Assembly: GCF_010468565.1 (NCBI RefSeq)
Contig: NZ_WUEG01000008.1
Span: forward strand, 124,001 to 188,000
Source of the DNA: Allomuricauda sp. TY007
GTDB lineage: Bacteria > Bacteroidota > Bacteroidia > Flavobacteriales > Flavobacteriaceae
Direction of reading: 5' to 3'
Length of the DNA: 64,000 nucleotides
Below are positions 1 through 9,362 of this stretch, piece by piece. The translations under genes were made by a program, and so were the position numbers. The notes under the pieces were generated by a model that worked only from the letters and a program-made list of their open reading frames with translations, searched no databases and was not told where the DNA came from. How positions within the stretch are numbered: the first letter of the stretch is position 1; each line of letters begins with the position of its first letter.

Positions 1-157
1 CAGAATAGATGAGGTTCCCTTGAAAACCAACAAAGTGGCCAAACTGTTCAAAGAGCCGTTAAGATCAGAGGTGAAAAACTACATTAAGGACAATAATTTA
101 GATGTTAAGGAGGAGTCGGATTTAATTAAAGTATTCAACTACTTGAACGAGAAATAA
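1..157 (+). CDS. C-terminal end of an unidentified protein (5' truncated)
   Basis: An open frame enters from the left edge (codons in phase with position 2) and stops with TAA at 155-157, giving about 51 residues. The tail is rich in Lys, Glu and Asn and contains an IKDNN-type segment. From memory, similar Lys-rich tails end many short secreted or hypothetical flavobacterial proteins, but no domain can be assigned from this fragment. It is followed after 29 bases by the arylsulfotransferase-like gene on the same strand, so the two could be co-transcribed. Function unknown. Confidence 0.6.
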   Translation, partial: RIDEVPLKTNKVAKLFKEPLRSEVKNYIKDNNLDVKEESDLIKVFNYLNEK

Positions 158-186
158 CATATCCTTTTTCCTTAATCAACCTACAC

Positions 187-1527
187 ATGTTAAAGTCATC
201 AATCAAAATATCTCTGGCAGTAATTTGTTGCACACTCCTTTTATCTTGTTCCAACAACGACAACTCCATTACTCCCGAAGAGTCAGGAGAAGAAACCCCG
301 GAACAAGGAGAAACACCAACGGAAGAAACTCCACAAGAAAACAACAAAGAGGTTGTGGAAGGTGATTTGGGCACAGCAACCTACTTTAACAAAGCTTTGG
401 CAGAAGACCATTACATCCTGGTAAACGACGCCATGAGCAACCGTGTTTATTTAATGGACAAAAATGGTGGTTTGGTGTACGAATGGCCATTGGGAGACCG
501 TAAAATTGGAAACGATGTTGTGCTGCTTGAAGATGGAACGCTATTAGCCGCATTACAAGCTGAAGGACCCGATATATTGTTTGGTGGCTTTGGAGGGAAA
601 ATCCAGATAATCGACAAAGAAGGCAATGCGCTGTGGGACTTTACCTATTCCAATAGCAACCACCGTTTGCACCACGATGTAGAATTATTGCCCAACGGCA
701 ACGTGTTGGGCATTGCATGGGAAAAAATGACCCAGGAAGAAGCCTTGGCCAATGGCTCCAACCACAATACCGACCTTTACCCGGAATCCATTCTGGAAAT
801 TAATCCTACCACGGATGAGATTGTTTGGGAATGGCATGCCAAAGACCATTTAATCCAAGATTTTGATGATACCAAATTAAATTTTGGGGAGGTTGCTGCA
901 AACCCGCAATTGATCGACCTAAATTATGTAAATGCTGAAAACGGCAATATTATGCACATTAACGGTCTTGGTTACGATTCCATCAACGACCTGATATTTT
1001 TGAGCGTTAATTTTTACAGCGAAGTATGGATTCTCGACCACAGCACCACAACCGAAGTGGCGGCATCCCACTCGGGCGGAAATTTTGGAAGAGGCGGAGA
1101 CCTGGTGTATCGCTTTGGTAACCCAAGTGCCTATGGCGACGATGATTCCGAAAGGATGTTTGTAAACAACCATTACCCAAATTTATTCGAGCCTGGAAAA
1201 ATGCTCATTTTCACCAATGGAGGTGACCTTGGCCAATCCACTGTCCATGAACTGGCGCTTCCCGATGCACTTGACCAAAAGTCGGTTCCAAACCTTACCA
1301 ATCCTGAAATCCTTTGGAGTTTCACCGATACGGAACTGTATTCCCCAAAAGTTTCCGGAGCTGTTCGCCTTCCCAATGGAAACACCCTTATTACCGAAGG
1401 TGATTATGGTATTTGGGAAGTTACAACCGAGGGAGAAGTGGTTTGGAAGTTTTCAGGAGATGGTTTTTTCTGGAGATCTTACCACTATGCTAAGGACCAC
1501 CCTGGAATTATTGCTTTAGACTTATAA
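187..1527 (+). CDS. Arylsulfotransferase (ASST)-like lipoprotein
   Basis: 446 aa. The N-terminus is a lipoprotein signal with lipobox LLLSC (Cys21), followed by a Glu/Thr/Pro-rich linker (about residues 27-60) typical of surface lipoproteins. The remainder is a beta-propeller-like repeat protein of the arylsulfotransferase type: repeated Asp-Lys-x-Gly and W-x-W/Y strand motifs, a HHDVELLPNGN segment near 160-170 and an IMHINGLGYD segment near 255. In classical ASST enzymes a His accepts the sulfate group from a phenolic sulfate. Conserved His residues are present here, but I cannot say which one is catalytic. It would act at the outer membrane or cell surface. Substrate unknown; a propeller with only a structural role is the alternative. 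It seems monocistronic or paired with the truncated gene upstream. Confidence 0.75.
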   Translation: MLKSSIKISLAVICCTLLLSCSNNDNSITPEESGEETPEQGETPTEETPQENNKEVVEGDLGTATYFNKALAEDHYILVNDAMSNRVYLMDKNGGLVYEWPLGDRKIGNDVVLLEDGTLLAALQAEGPDILFGGFGGKIQIIDKEGNALWDFTYSNSNHRLHHDVELLPNGNVLGIAWEKMTQEEALANGSNHNTDLYPESILEINPTTDEIVWEWHAKDHLIQDFDDTKLNFGEVAANPQLIDLNYVNAENGNIMHINGLGYDSINDLIFLSVNFYSEVWILDHSTTTEVAASHSGGNFGRGGDLVYRFGNPSAYGDDDSERMFVNNHYPNLFEPGKMLIFTNGGDLGQSTVHELALPDALDQKSVPNLTNPEILWSFTDTELYSPKVSGAVRLPNGNTLITEGDYGIWEVTTEGEVVWKFSGDGFFWRSYHYAKDHPGIIALDL

Positions 1528-1617
1528 GTCTTGTTGCTACTTATCTTAAAAAATAATGCCCCCATTGGAAATGGATAGGCTACTTTATTGCATCTTTGCA
1601 TTTAAATTGCAATAAAA

Positions 1618-2349
1618 ATGAGCAGTCAAATCTATGGGATACGGGCCGTTATGGAAGCCATCAACGCCGGACAGCCCATCAACAAGATATTTGTCCAAAA
1701 GGGTCTCAAAGGCGAACTTTACAAAGAACTGGAGTCCACCGTTCGTAAAAATGGCCTTAGCCTATCCTATGTTCCGGTTGAAAAGCTGAACCGCCTCACC
1801 CGAAACAACCATCAAGGGGTAGTAGCGCAAATATCCCCTGTACAGTTTCATCAATTTGAAGAGTTGGTGGAACAAGTGCTATCCAAGGAGCAACTTCCCT
1901 TGTTTTTGATGCTCGACGGAGTTTCAGATGTTCGTAATTTTGGTGCCATTATCCGAACTGCGGAATGTAGCGGAGTGCACGGAATCATAATTCCAAAAAA
2001 CGGAGCTGCACCAATTACCGACGATACGGTTAAAACCTCGGCGGGAGCAGCCTTTAATGTACCCATTGCCAAAGCGGACCATCTAAAAGATGCCATTTTC
2101 TACCTGCAATCTTCAGGTATTGTGGTTACCGGAGCTACCGAAAAAGCCGATGATGAGATTTACGGAGTGGACTTTAACCGGCCTACTGCCATCATCATGG
2201 GATCTGAAGAAAAAGGCATCTCCCCTTCTACCCTAAATATTATTGATCACCAAGCAAAATTGCCACTAATGGGAAAAATTGGTTCATTAAACGTTTCCGT
2301 GGCCTGTGGTGTTTTTCTTTATGAGGTGGTTCGGCAACGGAGAGGTTAA
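1618..2349 (+). CDS. rlmB: 23S rRNA (guanosine-2'-O)-methyltransferase RlmB, SpoU/TrmH family
   Basis: 243 aa, the usual family length. The N-terminal substrate-binding domain (1-75) contains YGIRAVMEAI and the NNHQGVVA segment. The C-terminal SPOUT domain carries all three motifs: motif 1 NFGAIIRT (107-114), motif 2 IIMGSEEKGIS (192-202) and motif 3 LPLMGKIGSLNVSVA (215-229), which form the knotted SAM site. It methylates a guanosine in domain V of 23S rRNA using SAM; the exact site is inferred from the family. Its stop overlaps the stop of the convergent rhomboid gene by 3 bases. A TrmH-type tRNA methyltransferase is the alternative, but the N-terminal domain favours RlmB. Confidence 0.9.
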   Translation: MSSQIYGIRAVMEAINAGQPINKIFVQKGLKGELYKELESTVRKNGLSLSYVPVEKLNRLTRNNHQGVVAQISPVQFHQFEELVEQVLSKEQLPLFLMLDGVSDVRNFGAIIRTAECSGVHGIIIPKNGAAPITDDTVKTSAGAAFNVPIAKADHLKDAIFYLQSSGIVVTGATEKADDEIYGVDFNRPTAIIMGSEEKGISPSTLNIIDHQAKLPLMGKIGSLNVSVACGVFLYEVVRQRRG

Positions 2350-3068
2350 TCATCACTGGACTTTTTATAGTGATATTTAATTTCGATTTTCTGTTCGGAT
2401 TCTTCCGTAGTGGTCTCGATAAAATTACCATCTTCATCAAAATGTTTTAGGAAAGGGTCGTTGGCCTCATTAAAATCTTCCCGTTCCCAATCATATTTTC
2501 GAACCTCGGGAATCCGTACCTTGGTGACCAGCGCAAGCGCAAGCCCCGTAGCAAATCCAGCAAGGTGCCCTTCCCATGATATACCATCCTTTACAGGAAA
2601 AATATACCAAATCATGCTCCCGTAAATAAAAACCACGATCAATGACAGTGCTACCAACCGATAATGTTTGGCAAAAATTCCTTTAAAAAAAATAAAGCTC
2701 GCCAACAAATAAATTACACCACTTGCACCAATGTGGTACGATGGCCGGGCAATGGCCCAAGTAAGCAATCCGGACGCCAGTGTTCCGAACAATAATATCC
2801 GAAGCGCCGCACTTTGGTAAAAATAGAACAGAAAAGCCGTTAACACGGCCAATGGAATGGTATTGTTGTACAAGTGCGTTATGGAACCGTGGATAAATGG
2901 GCTAAAGAGTACTCCTTTTAATCCAGATAACTTTCTTGGGTAAACTCCATAATCGTTTAGGTTGATGCCAAACTGCACCTCGGCCCAAAAAACAATCCAA
3001 ATAGAAAGTACGGCTACCAATGGCGCCAACACTACTGCATTAGAAAACTTAAATGTATCTGAATCCAT
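2346..3068 (-). CDS. Rhomboid family intramembrane serine protease
   Basis: 240 aa with about six hydrophobic helices. Catalytic signatures are visible: HLYNN near 65-69 in the second helix region (oxyanion side), the GASG serine motif with Ser116, and EGHLAG with His168, which form the Ser-His dyad of rhomboid proteases. It should cleave membrane proteins within the inner-membrane bilayer. The C-terminal 50 residues are charged and cytosolic. The gene is convergent with rlmB (stops overlap) and divergent from rarA. Substrates cannot be deduced. Confidence 0.9.
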   Translation of the reverse strand: MDSDTFKFSNAVVLAPLVAVLSIWIVFWAEVQFGINLNDYGVYPRKLSGLKGVLFSPFIHGSITHLYNNTIPLAVLTAFLFYFYQSAALRILLFGTLASGLLTWAIARPSYHIGASGVIYLLASFIFFKGIFAKHYRLVALSLIVVFIYGSMIWYIFPVKDGISWEGHLAGFATGLALALVTKVRIPEVRKYDWEREDFNEANDPFLKHFDEDGNFIETTTEESEQKIEIKYHYKKSSDD

Positions 3069-3188
3069 ATACCTACAAAATCAAACATCCCGCCACAACC
3101 TTAAATGTATACAAATTGTCAGGTCGACAACAAAAATCCTTTCCAAATTAAGAACAATGGACCATCAAATTTATTTTATTTTTGATGC

Positions 3189-4466
3189 ATGAACGAACCT
3201 TTGGCAGAACGAATACGGCCTAAAACTTTAGAGGATTACATCAGTCAGCAACATTTGGTGGGAAAGCAGGGCGCTTTAACCACCCAAATCAAAAACGGTG
3301 TTATCCCCTCCTTGATTTTTTGGGGTCCCCCTGGAACGGGAAAGACCACCTTGGCCAACATTATTGCTTCTGAAAGCCAACGGCCCTTTTACACTTTGAG
3401 CGCCATTAGCAGTGGTGTAAAGGATGTTCGAGAGGTGATTGACAAAGCAAAGCAAAGTGGAGGATTGTTCACTTCCAAAAACCCTATCCTTTTTATTGAT
3501 GAGATTCATCGTTTTAGTAAATCCCAACAGGATTCATTGCTTGGTGCGGTGGAAAAAGGTTGGGTGACACTTATTGGAGCAACAACGGAGAATCCCAGTT
3601 TTGAAGTGATACCTGCACTTTTATCAAGATGTCAAGTATACTCCCTAAACCCATTTGGAAAGGATGACCTTATTGCGCTGTTGGAACGGGCCATTAAAAC
3701 GGATGTCCATCTTTCCAAAAAACAAATTGAGTTGAAGGAAACGGAAGCCCTGTTACGCCTATCGGGGGGAGATGGACGAAAATTACTCAACATTTTCGAG
3801 TTGCTGATCAATTCGGAGGGTAACGACAAAATTACCATCACCAACGATTTAGTGCTCAACAAGGTTCAGAAAAACACGGTGCTGTACGACAAAACCGGTG
3901 AACAGCATTATGATATTATTTCAGCCTTTATAAAAAGTATTCGGGGAAGCGACCCGAATGCGGCTGTATATTGGTTGGCCCGTATGATCGAGGGCGGTGA
4001 AGATGTAAAATTTATTGCAAGGCGAATGATCATCTTGGCATCCGAAGATATTGGAAATGCGAATCCCACGGCCCTTGTATTGGCCAACACCACTTTCCAG
4101 TCCGTTACCACTATTGGATACCCTGAGGCTAGGATAATCTTGAGTCAATGCGCCACCTATTTGGCAAGTTCGCCAAAAAGTAATGCCAGTTACATGGCCA
4201 TTAACGAAGCCCAACAAAAAGTGCGTCAAACTGGAGATCTTTCAGTGCCTATACCACTCCGGAATGCCCCTACCAAATTGATGAAGGATTTGGGGTATGG
4301 AAAAGGATATGACTATGCCCATAACCACGAAAATAATTTTGTGGATTTTGAATTTCTTCCTGATGAAATTACCGGAACTACTTTTTACAAACCAGGAAAC
4401 AACCCAAGGGAAAATTCCATGAAGGATTTTTTAAAGAAAAGATGGAAGAACAAGTATGATTTTTAG
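3189..4466 (+). CDS. rarA: Replication-associated recombination protein A (RarA/MgsA), AAA+ ATPase
   Basis: 425 aa. AAA+ core with Walker [10 protein letters not shown] (46-54), Walker B ILFIDEIH (about 100-107), sensor 1 GATTENPSF and an Arg-finger SRC motif, followed by the lid and the C-terminal tetramerisation domain (with [12 protein letters not shown] and the [11 protein letters not shown] segment characteristic of RarA rather than DnaX or RuvB). RarA acts at stalled replication forks, with SSB and the clamp loader. The short N-terminus ([11 protein letters not shown]) begins directly at the conserved region, supporting this ATG. It converges on the minus-strand gene at 4463 with a 4-base overlap. 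Confidence 0.93.
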   Translation: MNEPLAERIRPKTLEDYISQQHLVGKQGALTTQIKNGVIPSLIFWGPPGTGKTTLANIIASESQRPFYTLSAISSGVKDVREVIDKAKQSGGLFTSKNPILFIDEIHRFSKSQQDSLLGAVEKGWVTLIGATTENPSFEVIPALLSRCQVYSLNPFGKDDLIALLERAIKTDVHLSKKQIELKETEALLRLSGGDGRKLLNIFELLINSEGNDKITITNDLVLNKVQKNTVLYDKTGEQHYDIISAFIKSIRGSDPNAAVYWLARMIEGGEDVKFIARRMIILASEDIGNANPTALVLANTTFQSVTTIGYPEARIILSQCATYLASSPKSNASYMAINEAQQKVRQTGDLSVPIPLRNAPTKLMKDLGYGKGYDYAHNHENNFVDFEFLPDEITGTTFYKPGNNPRENSMKDFLKKRWKNKYDF

Positions 4467-5305
4467 AACTTGATATTCAGTTCTTCCTGTACTTTTTTAC
4501 CGTTCTCGGAATACTCCAACAGCCATTTGCCGTCTTTTTGAAAGACCACAGCATTGTTACCCTGGAAATCGGTCATAAAAACATTTTCCATTGAAGTAGC
4601 TTCCAGCCTTAGCACAACTTTCGGCGTCCTGTCCACCAATTGGTAGCCATTTTCGGTAGGTTGGGCATATAAAAGGCTTTTGGGAACCGTGGTCATCTTA
4701 TCTTTACCGGAGTCCCTTATAATTGTTGAAGGTTTTGGCTCTACACTTTTATAAACCTGTTCTTCCATAGTGGCCTTTTGTTCCACAACGTGCTCTTTGG
4801 ACACTTCTTCAACCGATTTTACATCATCCTTAAAACTAACAGTAACAGGTGCTTCCCTCTTTACTTCTTCTTTTTTGGGCTCATATGCATAATCCATACC
4901 GGCATAGGAAACAAATGCTTCCTGTATGGCATTTTTATAGGCCTTATCATATTCCTTGATCTTACTTTTCCCCTCAACGGACCTAAATACTTCAACATTG
5001 TTACAATCCTTGAGGGCAATGGTCACTTTTGTGGAAAAAAGCGAGGAATCATCAACCAAGTCGGCCATAAGTCCCAGACATCTATTGCCTGCCAAATCTA
5101 CAGGCAAGGCATCATCATAAACAACATTAAAACCGTTTTGCTCAAAATAGTATTTTACCAAAGTGCTGGTCTGATACTCGTTTACTGATTTGAAAGCGTC
5201 AAACTTTTTTGGGACTATAATATATTTATAGCTGTTTAATTGTGCGTTTACGGCACTGCTCAATCCCATTGCCAAAAGCAATATGTACAATATTTTAGAT
5301 TTCAT
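4463..5305 (-). CDS. Secreted protein of unknown function, third gene of a DUF5723 operon
   Basis: 280 aa from the ATG at 5305. An in-frame ATG six codons upstream overlaps the previous gene and is less likely, because the signal peptide begins at MKSKILYILLLAMG. Cleavage is expected after AVNA. The mature part opens with YIIVPKKFDAFK, then NEYQTSTLVKYYFEQNGF and VVYDD, a pattern I associate with conserved flavobacterial periplasmic proteins. A Lys/Glu/Val-rich linker (about 150-200) separates this from a C-terminal segment resembling a small beta domain (LEATSMENVFMT). The start lies within 20 bases of the stop of the DUF5723 gene, so the two are co-transcribed. Function unknown; location periplasm or outer-membrane face. 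Confidence 0.8.
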   Translation of the reverse strand: MKSKILYILLLAMGLSSAVNAQLNSYKYIIVPKKFDAFKSVNEYQTSTLVKYYFEQNGFNVVYDDALPVDLAGNRCLGLMADLVDDSSLFSTKVTIALKDCNNVEVFRSVEGKSKIKEYDKAYKNAIQEAFVSYAGMDYAYEPKKEEVKREAPVTVSFKDDVKSVEEVSKEHVVEQKATMEEQVYKSVEPKPSTIIRDSGKDKMTTVPKSLLYAQPTENGYQLVDRTPKVVLRLEATSMENVFMTDFQGNNAVVFQKDGKWLLEYSENGKKVQEELNIKF

Positions 5306-5319
5306 ATAGTGAAAAGTAA

Positions 5320-6783
5320 TCAATTACTGTTCCAAGATATGATATTAAATCCGAACTGTAAAGAGGCGTAATGACTATCGGCCACATTGCTATAGCTTAA
5401 AAGGTTGTCTGCCAATACATAGAAATTAACGGGCCCAAATTGAAGGTTTGCACCCAATCCAATATTTGTAAAAGAATATTTATCAACGGTATATGTGGCT
5501 TTTAAGGATGCGGTTTTTCCAAACCTTCTTTGGTAAAAACCGGTCAATGCAGCCTGTACGCCCCGAGGCCTTTTCATCATAAACAATTGACCTCCGACAC
5601 TATTTCTAAAATAATCAAGGCTACTTCCTCCTCCACTTCCACCATTAACAGCGCATCCACAATTGTCCAAAACAGATCCACCTCCCTGGCCAAAATCATA
5701 TTTTATGGAGCCGTACACCTTTACTGGTCGCCAAGAAATATAACTGGATTGGTTTTCGCCTTGTGGCAGCGCCGCATCAATCTCATCTATGAGTTCCTGC
5801 CATAAATCGTTGTCCACATTGTTGATGTCCTCCGGAAGAAAAACAGAAATCCCGTCGGTAGTTGTACTTCCGCTAAAGGTGTAGTTCCATACATCTTTGG
5901 AGTTATTGATAAACCCAATATCCAAAACACTTCCCGTTATTGTGGTCTGCGGATTAAGATTATAACTAAACCCAAAATCAAAACCAAGCCCCAGGTTTCC
6001 ACCCAACAATACCCGCTCCGTAAAAACACTTGCCAAATCTTTTTTTGTGGTGCCCGTATCTTCTTCAAGAATATCGTAAAACTCCCTTATGCCTGCCGTT
6101 TGGAGCTGCATATTGGCATTTATTGTGCTCTCGTATACATTATTCTGACCTTGTCGCGTAGTAAAGGAACCTGAGTTGTTTATGGACTGGAATTGAAAAA
6201 TACTGGAATATATTTTAGCCCTTGCCCCCAAGGTAAGTGACTCGCTCACCTTTCTGTTGATTCCAAAATGAAACACATTGATCATCTCTCCACGAAGATT
6301 TAAATCCCCTAAATCAAAACTCCGCCCAATGTTGTTGCCTCCATTACCTTCAAATGCCAAAATAGCCAAATCCTTGGGCCAATACGAGATGATGTCCATT
6401 TCACCGTACATTCCAAAGGAATAATAATCATCTGGTCTGTTCTTGCCCCTAAACCCTACGGTGATTCCCTCTATCTGGCTTGTGGTACTGAAATCGTCTT
6501 TGTCCGACATTACATCCAACAACCGTTCTTGGACTTTTGTGGTAAAATCAACACCATCGTTGGCAAAGAGATCGTTCACGGTAACACCACTGGTTGCACC
6601 TTGTACAGATAGTCCAGAAATCACCGGAATGCCGGCATGCCATTTTTGAGAAGTCTTGACCCCTGGATTTACCATCAAAGATTGTGGGATTTCATAAAAA
6701 TCGTACAACAACTCCTTGTTTTGGGCAAAAACAGTGGTACCACAAAATAAGACAATAAATATAAGTTTTGGGGCTATTCTCAT
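5320..6783 (-). CDS. DUF5723 family outer-membrane beta-barrel protein
   Basis: 487 aa. Signal peptide MRIAPKLIFIVLFCGTTVFA. The mature protein starts with the LLYDF..IPQSLMVNPG motif that marks DUF5723 proteins, and consists of alternating amphipathic strands ending in a C-terminal aromatic-rich strand (LQFGFNIISW), as in outer-membrane barrels related to PorP/FadL-like proteins. A Gly/Cys/Ser loop near 375-395 (NCGCAVNGGSGGGS) is an unusual surface-exposed segment. It is the middle gene of a three-gene operon: its ATG overlaps the stop of the lipoprotein gene upstream by 4 bases. A transport or envelope-scaffold role is inference only. Confidence 0.85.
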   Translation of the reverse strand: MRIAPKLIFIVLFCGTTVFAQNKELLYDFYEIPQSLMVNPGVKTSQKWHAGIPVISGLSVQGATSGVTVNDLFANDGVDFTTKVQERLLDVMSDKDDFSTTSQIEGITVGFRGKNRPDDYYSFGMYGEMDIISYWPKDLAILAFEGNGGNNIGRSFDLGDLNLRGEMINVFHFGINRKVSESLTLGARAKIYSSIFQFQSINNSGSFTTRQGQNNVYESTINANMQLQTAGIREFYDILEEDTGTTKKDLASVFTERVLLGGNLGLGFDFGFSYNLNPQTTITGSVLDIGFINNSKDVWNYTFSGSTTTDGISVFLPEDINNVDNDLWQELIDEIDAALPQGENQSSYISWRPVKVYGSIKYDFGQGGGSVLDNCGCAVNGGSGGGSSLDYFRNSVGGQLFMMKRPRGVQAALTGFYQRRFGKTASLKATYTVDKYSFTNIGLGANLQFGPVNFYVLADNLLSYSNVADSHYASLQFGFNIISWNSN

Positions 6784-7325
6784 TGTAGTTGAAATACAAA
6801 TTGCGCTCCAGAGCGTAAAATAATTTTAGGGTCTTCGGCCGACGAAACACTTATGCTGTCACTCAAATTATTGGCTGTAATTCTTAAGCTCGAAGTGTTT
6901 GTGAGTATATCAATGCTTTTGCCTCCGGGGCCATAGGGGATATCCCAAGTTTCCGAAGAGTTTGCTTCAATAGTAAAGAGTTCCGTGTCCAATAATTGTC
7001 CTGCATCATCCAAAAATTCAATGATTATCTGCAATTCCTTGCTGGTGGTATTATCCATCTCGTAGGTAATGACGCCCTCCAAAAGACGCTCTGCCACATA
7101 TTGCTCATTGAATGCATCAAAATTTACTTCTTGAAAATAAAAAGAGTTTAGTGGCCCTGCTGCGTTTATGGTCTCTTCATCGGATTCCAAATAAAAAAGA
7201 CCCGAGGCCAAAGTTGGGGTTACCCTTAAATCATCAATCTGATCAAAATCTTGTTCTTCGGTACACGAAACAACAAAAAATATGAAACCAATTGCCAAGA
7301 AGATCGAATAGCATAATCTTTTCAT
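6780..7325 (-). CDS. Putative lipoprotein of unknown function, first gene of the DUF5723 operon
   Basis: 181 aa from the ATG at 7325; an ATG four codons upstream is also possible. The N-terminus MKRLCYSIFLAIGFIFFVVSC is a lipoprotein signal with Cys21. The mature part has an acidic start (TEEQDFDQIDD) and beta-strand-rich segments with a WDIPYGPGG turn. It looks like an immunoglobulin-like or jelly-roll fold, but I cannot assign a family. It overlaps the DUF5723 gene by 4 bases (ATGA-type coupling). Lipoprotein, barrel and secreted protein probably work together in the outer membrane. Confidence 0.75.
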   Translation of the reverse strand: MKRLCYSIFLAIGFIFFVVSCTEEQDFDQIDDLRVTPTLASGLFYLESDEETINAAGPLNSFYFQEVNFDAFNEQYVAERLLEGVITYEMDNTTSKELQIIIEFLDDAGQLLDTELFTIEANSSETWDIPYGPGGKSIDILTNTSSLRITANNLSDSISVSSAEDPKIILRSGAQFVFQLQ

Positions 7326-7381
7326 CGCCAAAAACATTTTCGAGTGTCAAAAAAATGGGGCACACCACTTTTTATATAACT

Positions 7382-8071
7382 CTATAAAATGTTTTTTATT
7401 TCAATCAGGTCGTCAATCATTGTACATTCACCATGGTCGGAATCCTTATGGAAATTGTAATGGAGTACCTGCATTCCCATGGCTTTTGCTCCCAATATAT
7501 CCGCTTCGAGGTTATCCCCGACCATCAATGAATTTTGTGGATCTACCTGTGCCATATCCAATGCAAGCTCAAAAATATAACGATTTGGTTTCTTGACCCC
7601 CGCCATTTCGGAGTCAATAATTTTCTGAAAATAATGATCGATCCCGCTCCCTTTCAGTTTTTTTGACTGCACTTCTTGAAATCCGTTTGTAATAATGTGC
7701 AGTTTGTATCTTGGAAAGAGATATTCCAAAGTCTCCACAGTATTGGGCAACAAATGGGTAAAAGATGATAGGTGAGCAATATAATCGTTGGCCAACACAT
7801 TGATTACCTCATCGGAAACATGTACGCGGAGCACATCAAAAGTTCGTTTTAAACGCTGATAGCGCAGTTCGGACTGACTAATCACGTTCTCCCGGTACAA
7901 TGCCCACATTTGCATATTGATGGGCGCATAGACCTCCAAAAAACCGTCCAAATCCACCTTTACATTATTATCTACCAATATTTTGGCAAACGTAAGGGCC
8001 GAGTTCTTCTCAAAGTCCCAAAGAGTGTGGTCCAAATCAAAAAAGATGTCGGTTACTTCGTGATCAAACAT
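7382..8071 (-). CDS. YjjG family noncanonical pyrimidine nucleotidase (HAD superfamily)
   Basis: 229 aa. HAD motif I is FFDLDHTLWDF (Asp nucleophile near residue 12), motif II is IITNGF near 125, motif III is the Lys in GVKKPNRYIF near 160, and motif IV is MVGDNLEADILGA near 180. The LDHTLWDF variant is typical of YjjG-type 5'-nucleotidases, which dephosphorylate damaged or non-canonical pyrimidine nucleotides. The start overlaps the stop of the deacetylase-like gene upstream by 8 bases, so it is co-transcribed with it. Substrate assignment is from the family only. Confidence 0.85.
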   Translation of the reverse strand: MFDHEVTDIFFDLDHTLWDFEKNSALTFAKILVDNNVKVDLDGFLEVYAPINMQMWALYRENVISQSELRYQRLKRTFDVLRVHVSDEVINVLANDYIAHLSSFTHLLPNTVETLEYLFPRYKLHIITNGFQEVQSKKLKGSGIDHYFQKIIDSEMAGVKKPNRYIFELALDMAQVDPQNSLMVGDNLEADILGAKAMGMQVLHYNFHKDSDHGECTMIDDLIEIKNIL

Positions 8072-9359
8072 AATAGCGTTTTAAAATGGATTGATAGAGC
8101 TCCATCCACTCCAATTGTTGCTTGCCCCCTAAGAGTTCGTTGGAAAAAACCAGAACAAAATCACCCTTGACTTGTTTCACCAATCGGTACACTCTATCCA
8201 TTTTCTCAAAAACCTCTTCTTTGCTTTTATACTTGATCAGGGCATAGTCGTGCATGGCAAAGGGATGTATTTTTATCGGTTGCCTTACCTCGGTGTTGAT
8301 GTCATAAAAATAAAAAGGGGTGCAGGTTCCGGCCCTAAATCCGATTTCGTGGGTATATCCCATGGAAAAATCATCGGTAAATTCGGTTTCCACCAAGTTT
8401 CGATAGGTAGCCGGAACATTTACTTTGTTGTACCTAAGCCTTGCATAGCTAATGGGCCTATTGATCAAATTGCCCAACTGTTTTTTCTCTTCCCGAAGCA
8501 CCTCTTTATCCATGGTCGACACAAAGGATGTACTCAAGGAAACTACGCTGTAATCGGCCACGGATTTTATCAGATAACGGAACTTATTGTTATTGGTGGA
8601 TACATTTTTATCGTGGGCGGAATGTTTGGCGAACTGGAAAAAGAACATGGTCTTGATCGGGAATTTCTTGTGGATGTCCACCAGCTTGAAGAAGTTATCG
8701 TACGGGTCTTTTTTGAGTCTCAGCATAACGGAGAAGCGCTCCCATATATCCCGAAACCTGAGCCTCCATAAATCCAATAAAAAGCCACCTATGGTACGTG
8801 AAATTCCACGCATGGCATAAGCGTGGGAGGTAGTTACATTGATAATCGGGGTAAAATGGTAGTTCTTCTCTTTATTTTCAAGGTCGGGAAAACGCTCTTT
8901 GAGCACTTCCAACAATTTGTAGGCCCAAAGGTCTACCACTGGAAGTTCCAGAAAGTTATTTTGGTAAGCTATGCTTTCTTTCACGGGAAACCTACCAACA
9001 CTGTCCTTAACATGTGGCAAATATTCTTCATATCGGCTCAAGAGAAAAAAGCTGGCCGAAAAAATATCAAAAGGAATGGTGCTCTTCTCTCCTGCTGAAA
9101 AAAAACAGGGAATACCATCCCAATCAGAAACTTTTATTTCCAAATCGTTGATTCCCTGCTCAAACAAAAGATCGTTGCTCCTAATAAAAAATTCATTCTG
9201 GAGCGGTTGCTTGGAATAGGTCATCTTAGGCCCAGTGTGTTTAATAAAATCCTCGACCTTTGTGGTAAACCCCATCTCCACCCCCAAGATTTTCTCAAAA
9301 ATCTGCTTGGCAGTATAGGTTAAACGGTTGGTTACCTTATGGGTGAAAATCAATAACAT
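8064..9359 (-). CDS. Polysaccharide deacetylase (NodB-fold) family protein, probably catalytically dead
   Basis: 431 aa. The overall pattern matches the Bacteroidota deacetylase family with an N-terminal DUF7033-type domain: FSAGEKSTIPFDIFSASFFLLSRYEEYLP, then NFLELPVVDLWAY, the DPYDNFF segment, and FRAGTCTPFYFYD near 365. Every place where I expect metal or catalytic residues is altered. The usual D-x-D near the start of the NodB core reads NVTTSHAYAM, the usual GIHPSY reads SLSTSF, the usual SRxHxL reads YARLRY, and the usual WHN near the C-terminus reads VFSNE. The frame is intact over the full family length, so this looks like a maintained pseudoenzyme. It sits between radC and the yjjG-like gene. 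Comparison sequences are from memory. Confidence 0.7.
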   Translation of the reverse strand: MLLIFTHKVTNRLTYTAKQIFEKILGVEMGFTTKVEDFIKHTGPKMTYSKQPLQNEFFIRSNDLLFEQGINDLEIKVSDWDGIPCFFSAGEKSTIPFDIFSASFFLLSRYEEYLPHVKDSVGRFPVKESIAYQNNFLELPVVDLWAYKLLEVLKERFPDLENKEKNYHFTPIINVTTSHAYAMRGISRTIGGFLLDLWRLRFRDIWERFSVMLRLKKDPYDNFFKLVDIHKKFPIKTMFFFQFAKHSAHDKNVSTNNNKFRYLIKSVADYSVVSLSTSFVSTMDKEVLREEKKQLGNLINRPISYARLRYNKVNVPATYRNLVETEFTDDFSMGYTHEIGFRAGTCTPFYFYDINTEVRQPIKIHPFAMHDYALIKYKSKEEVFEKMDRVYRLVKQVKGDFVLVFSNELLGGKQQLEWMELYQSILKRYYV

Positions 9360-9362
9360 GGG

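Noticed and set aside
3177..3184. TATTTTTG as promoter of rarA
   Set aside because: It matches the -7 consensus, but transcription would begin at or inside the ATG at 3189.
8172..8771. 199-codon plus-strand frame
   Set aside because: It lies wholly opposite the deacetylase-family gene, whose protein shows family conservation; the plus frame has no recognisable features.
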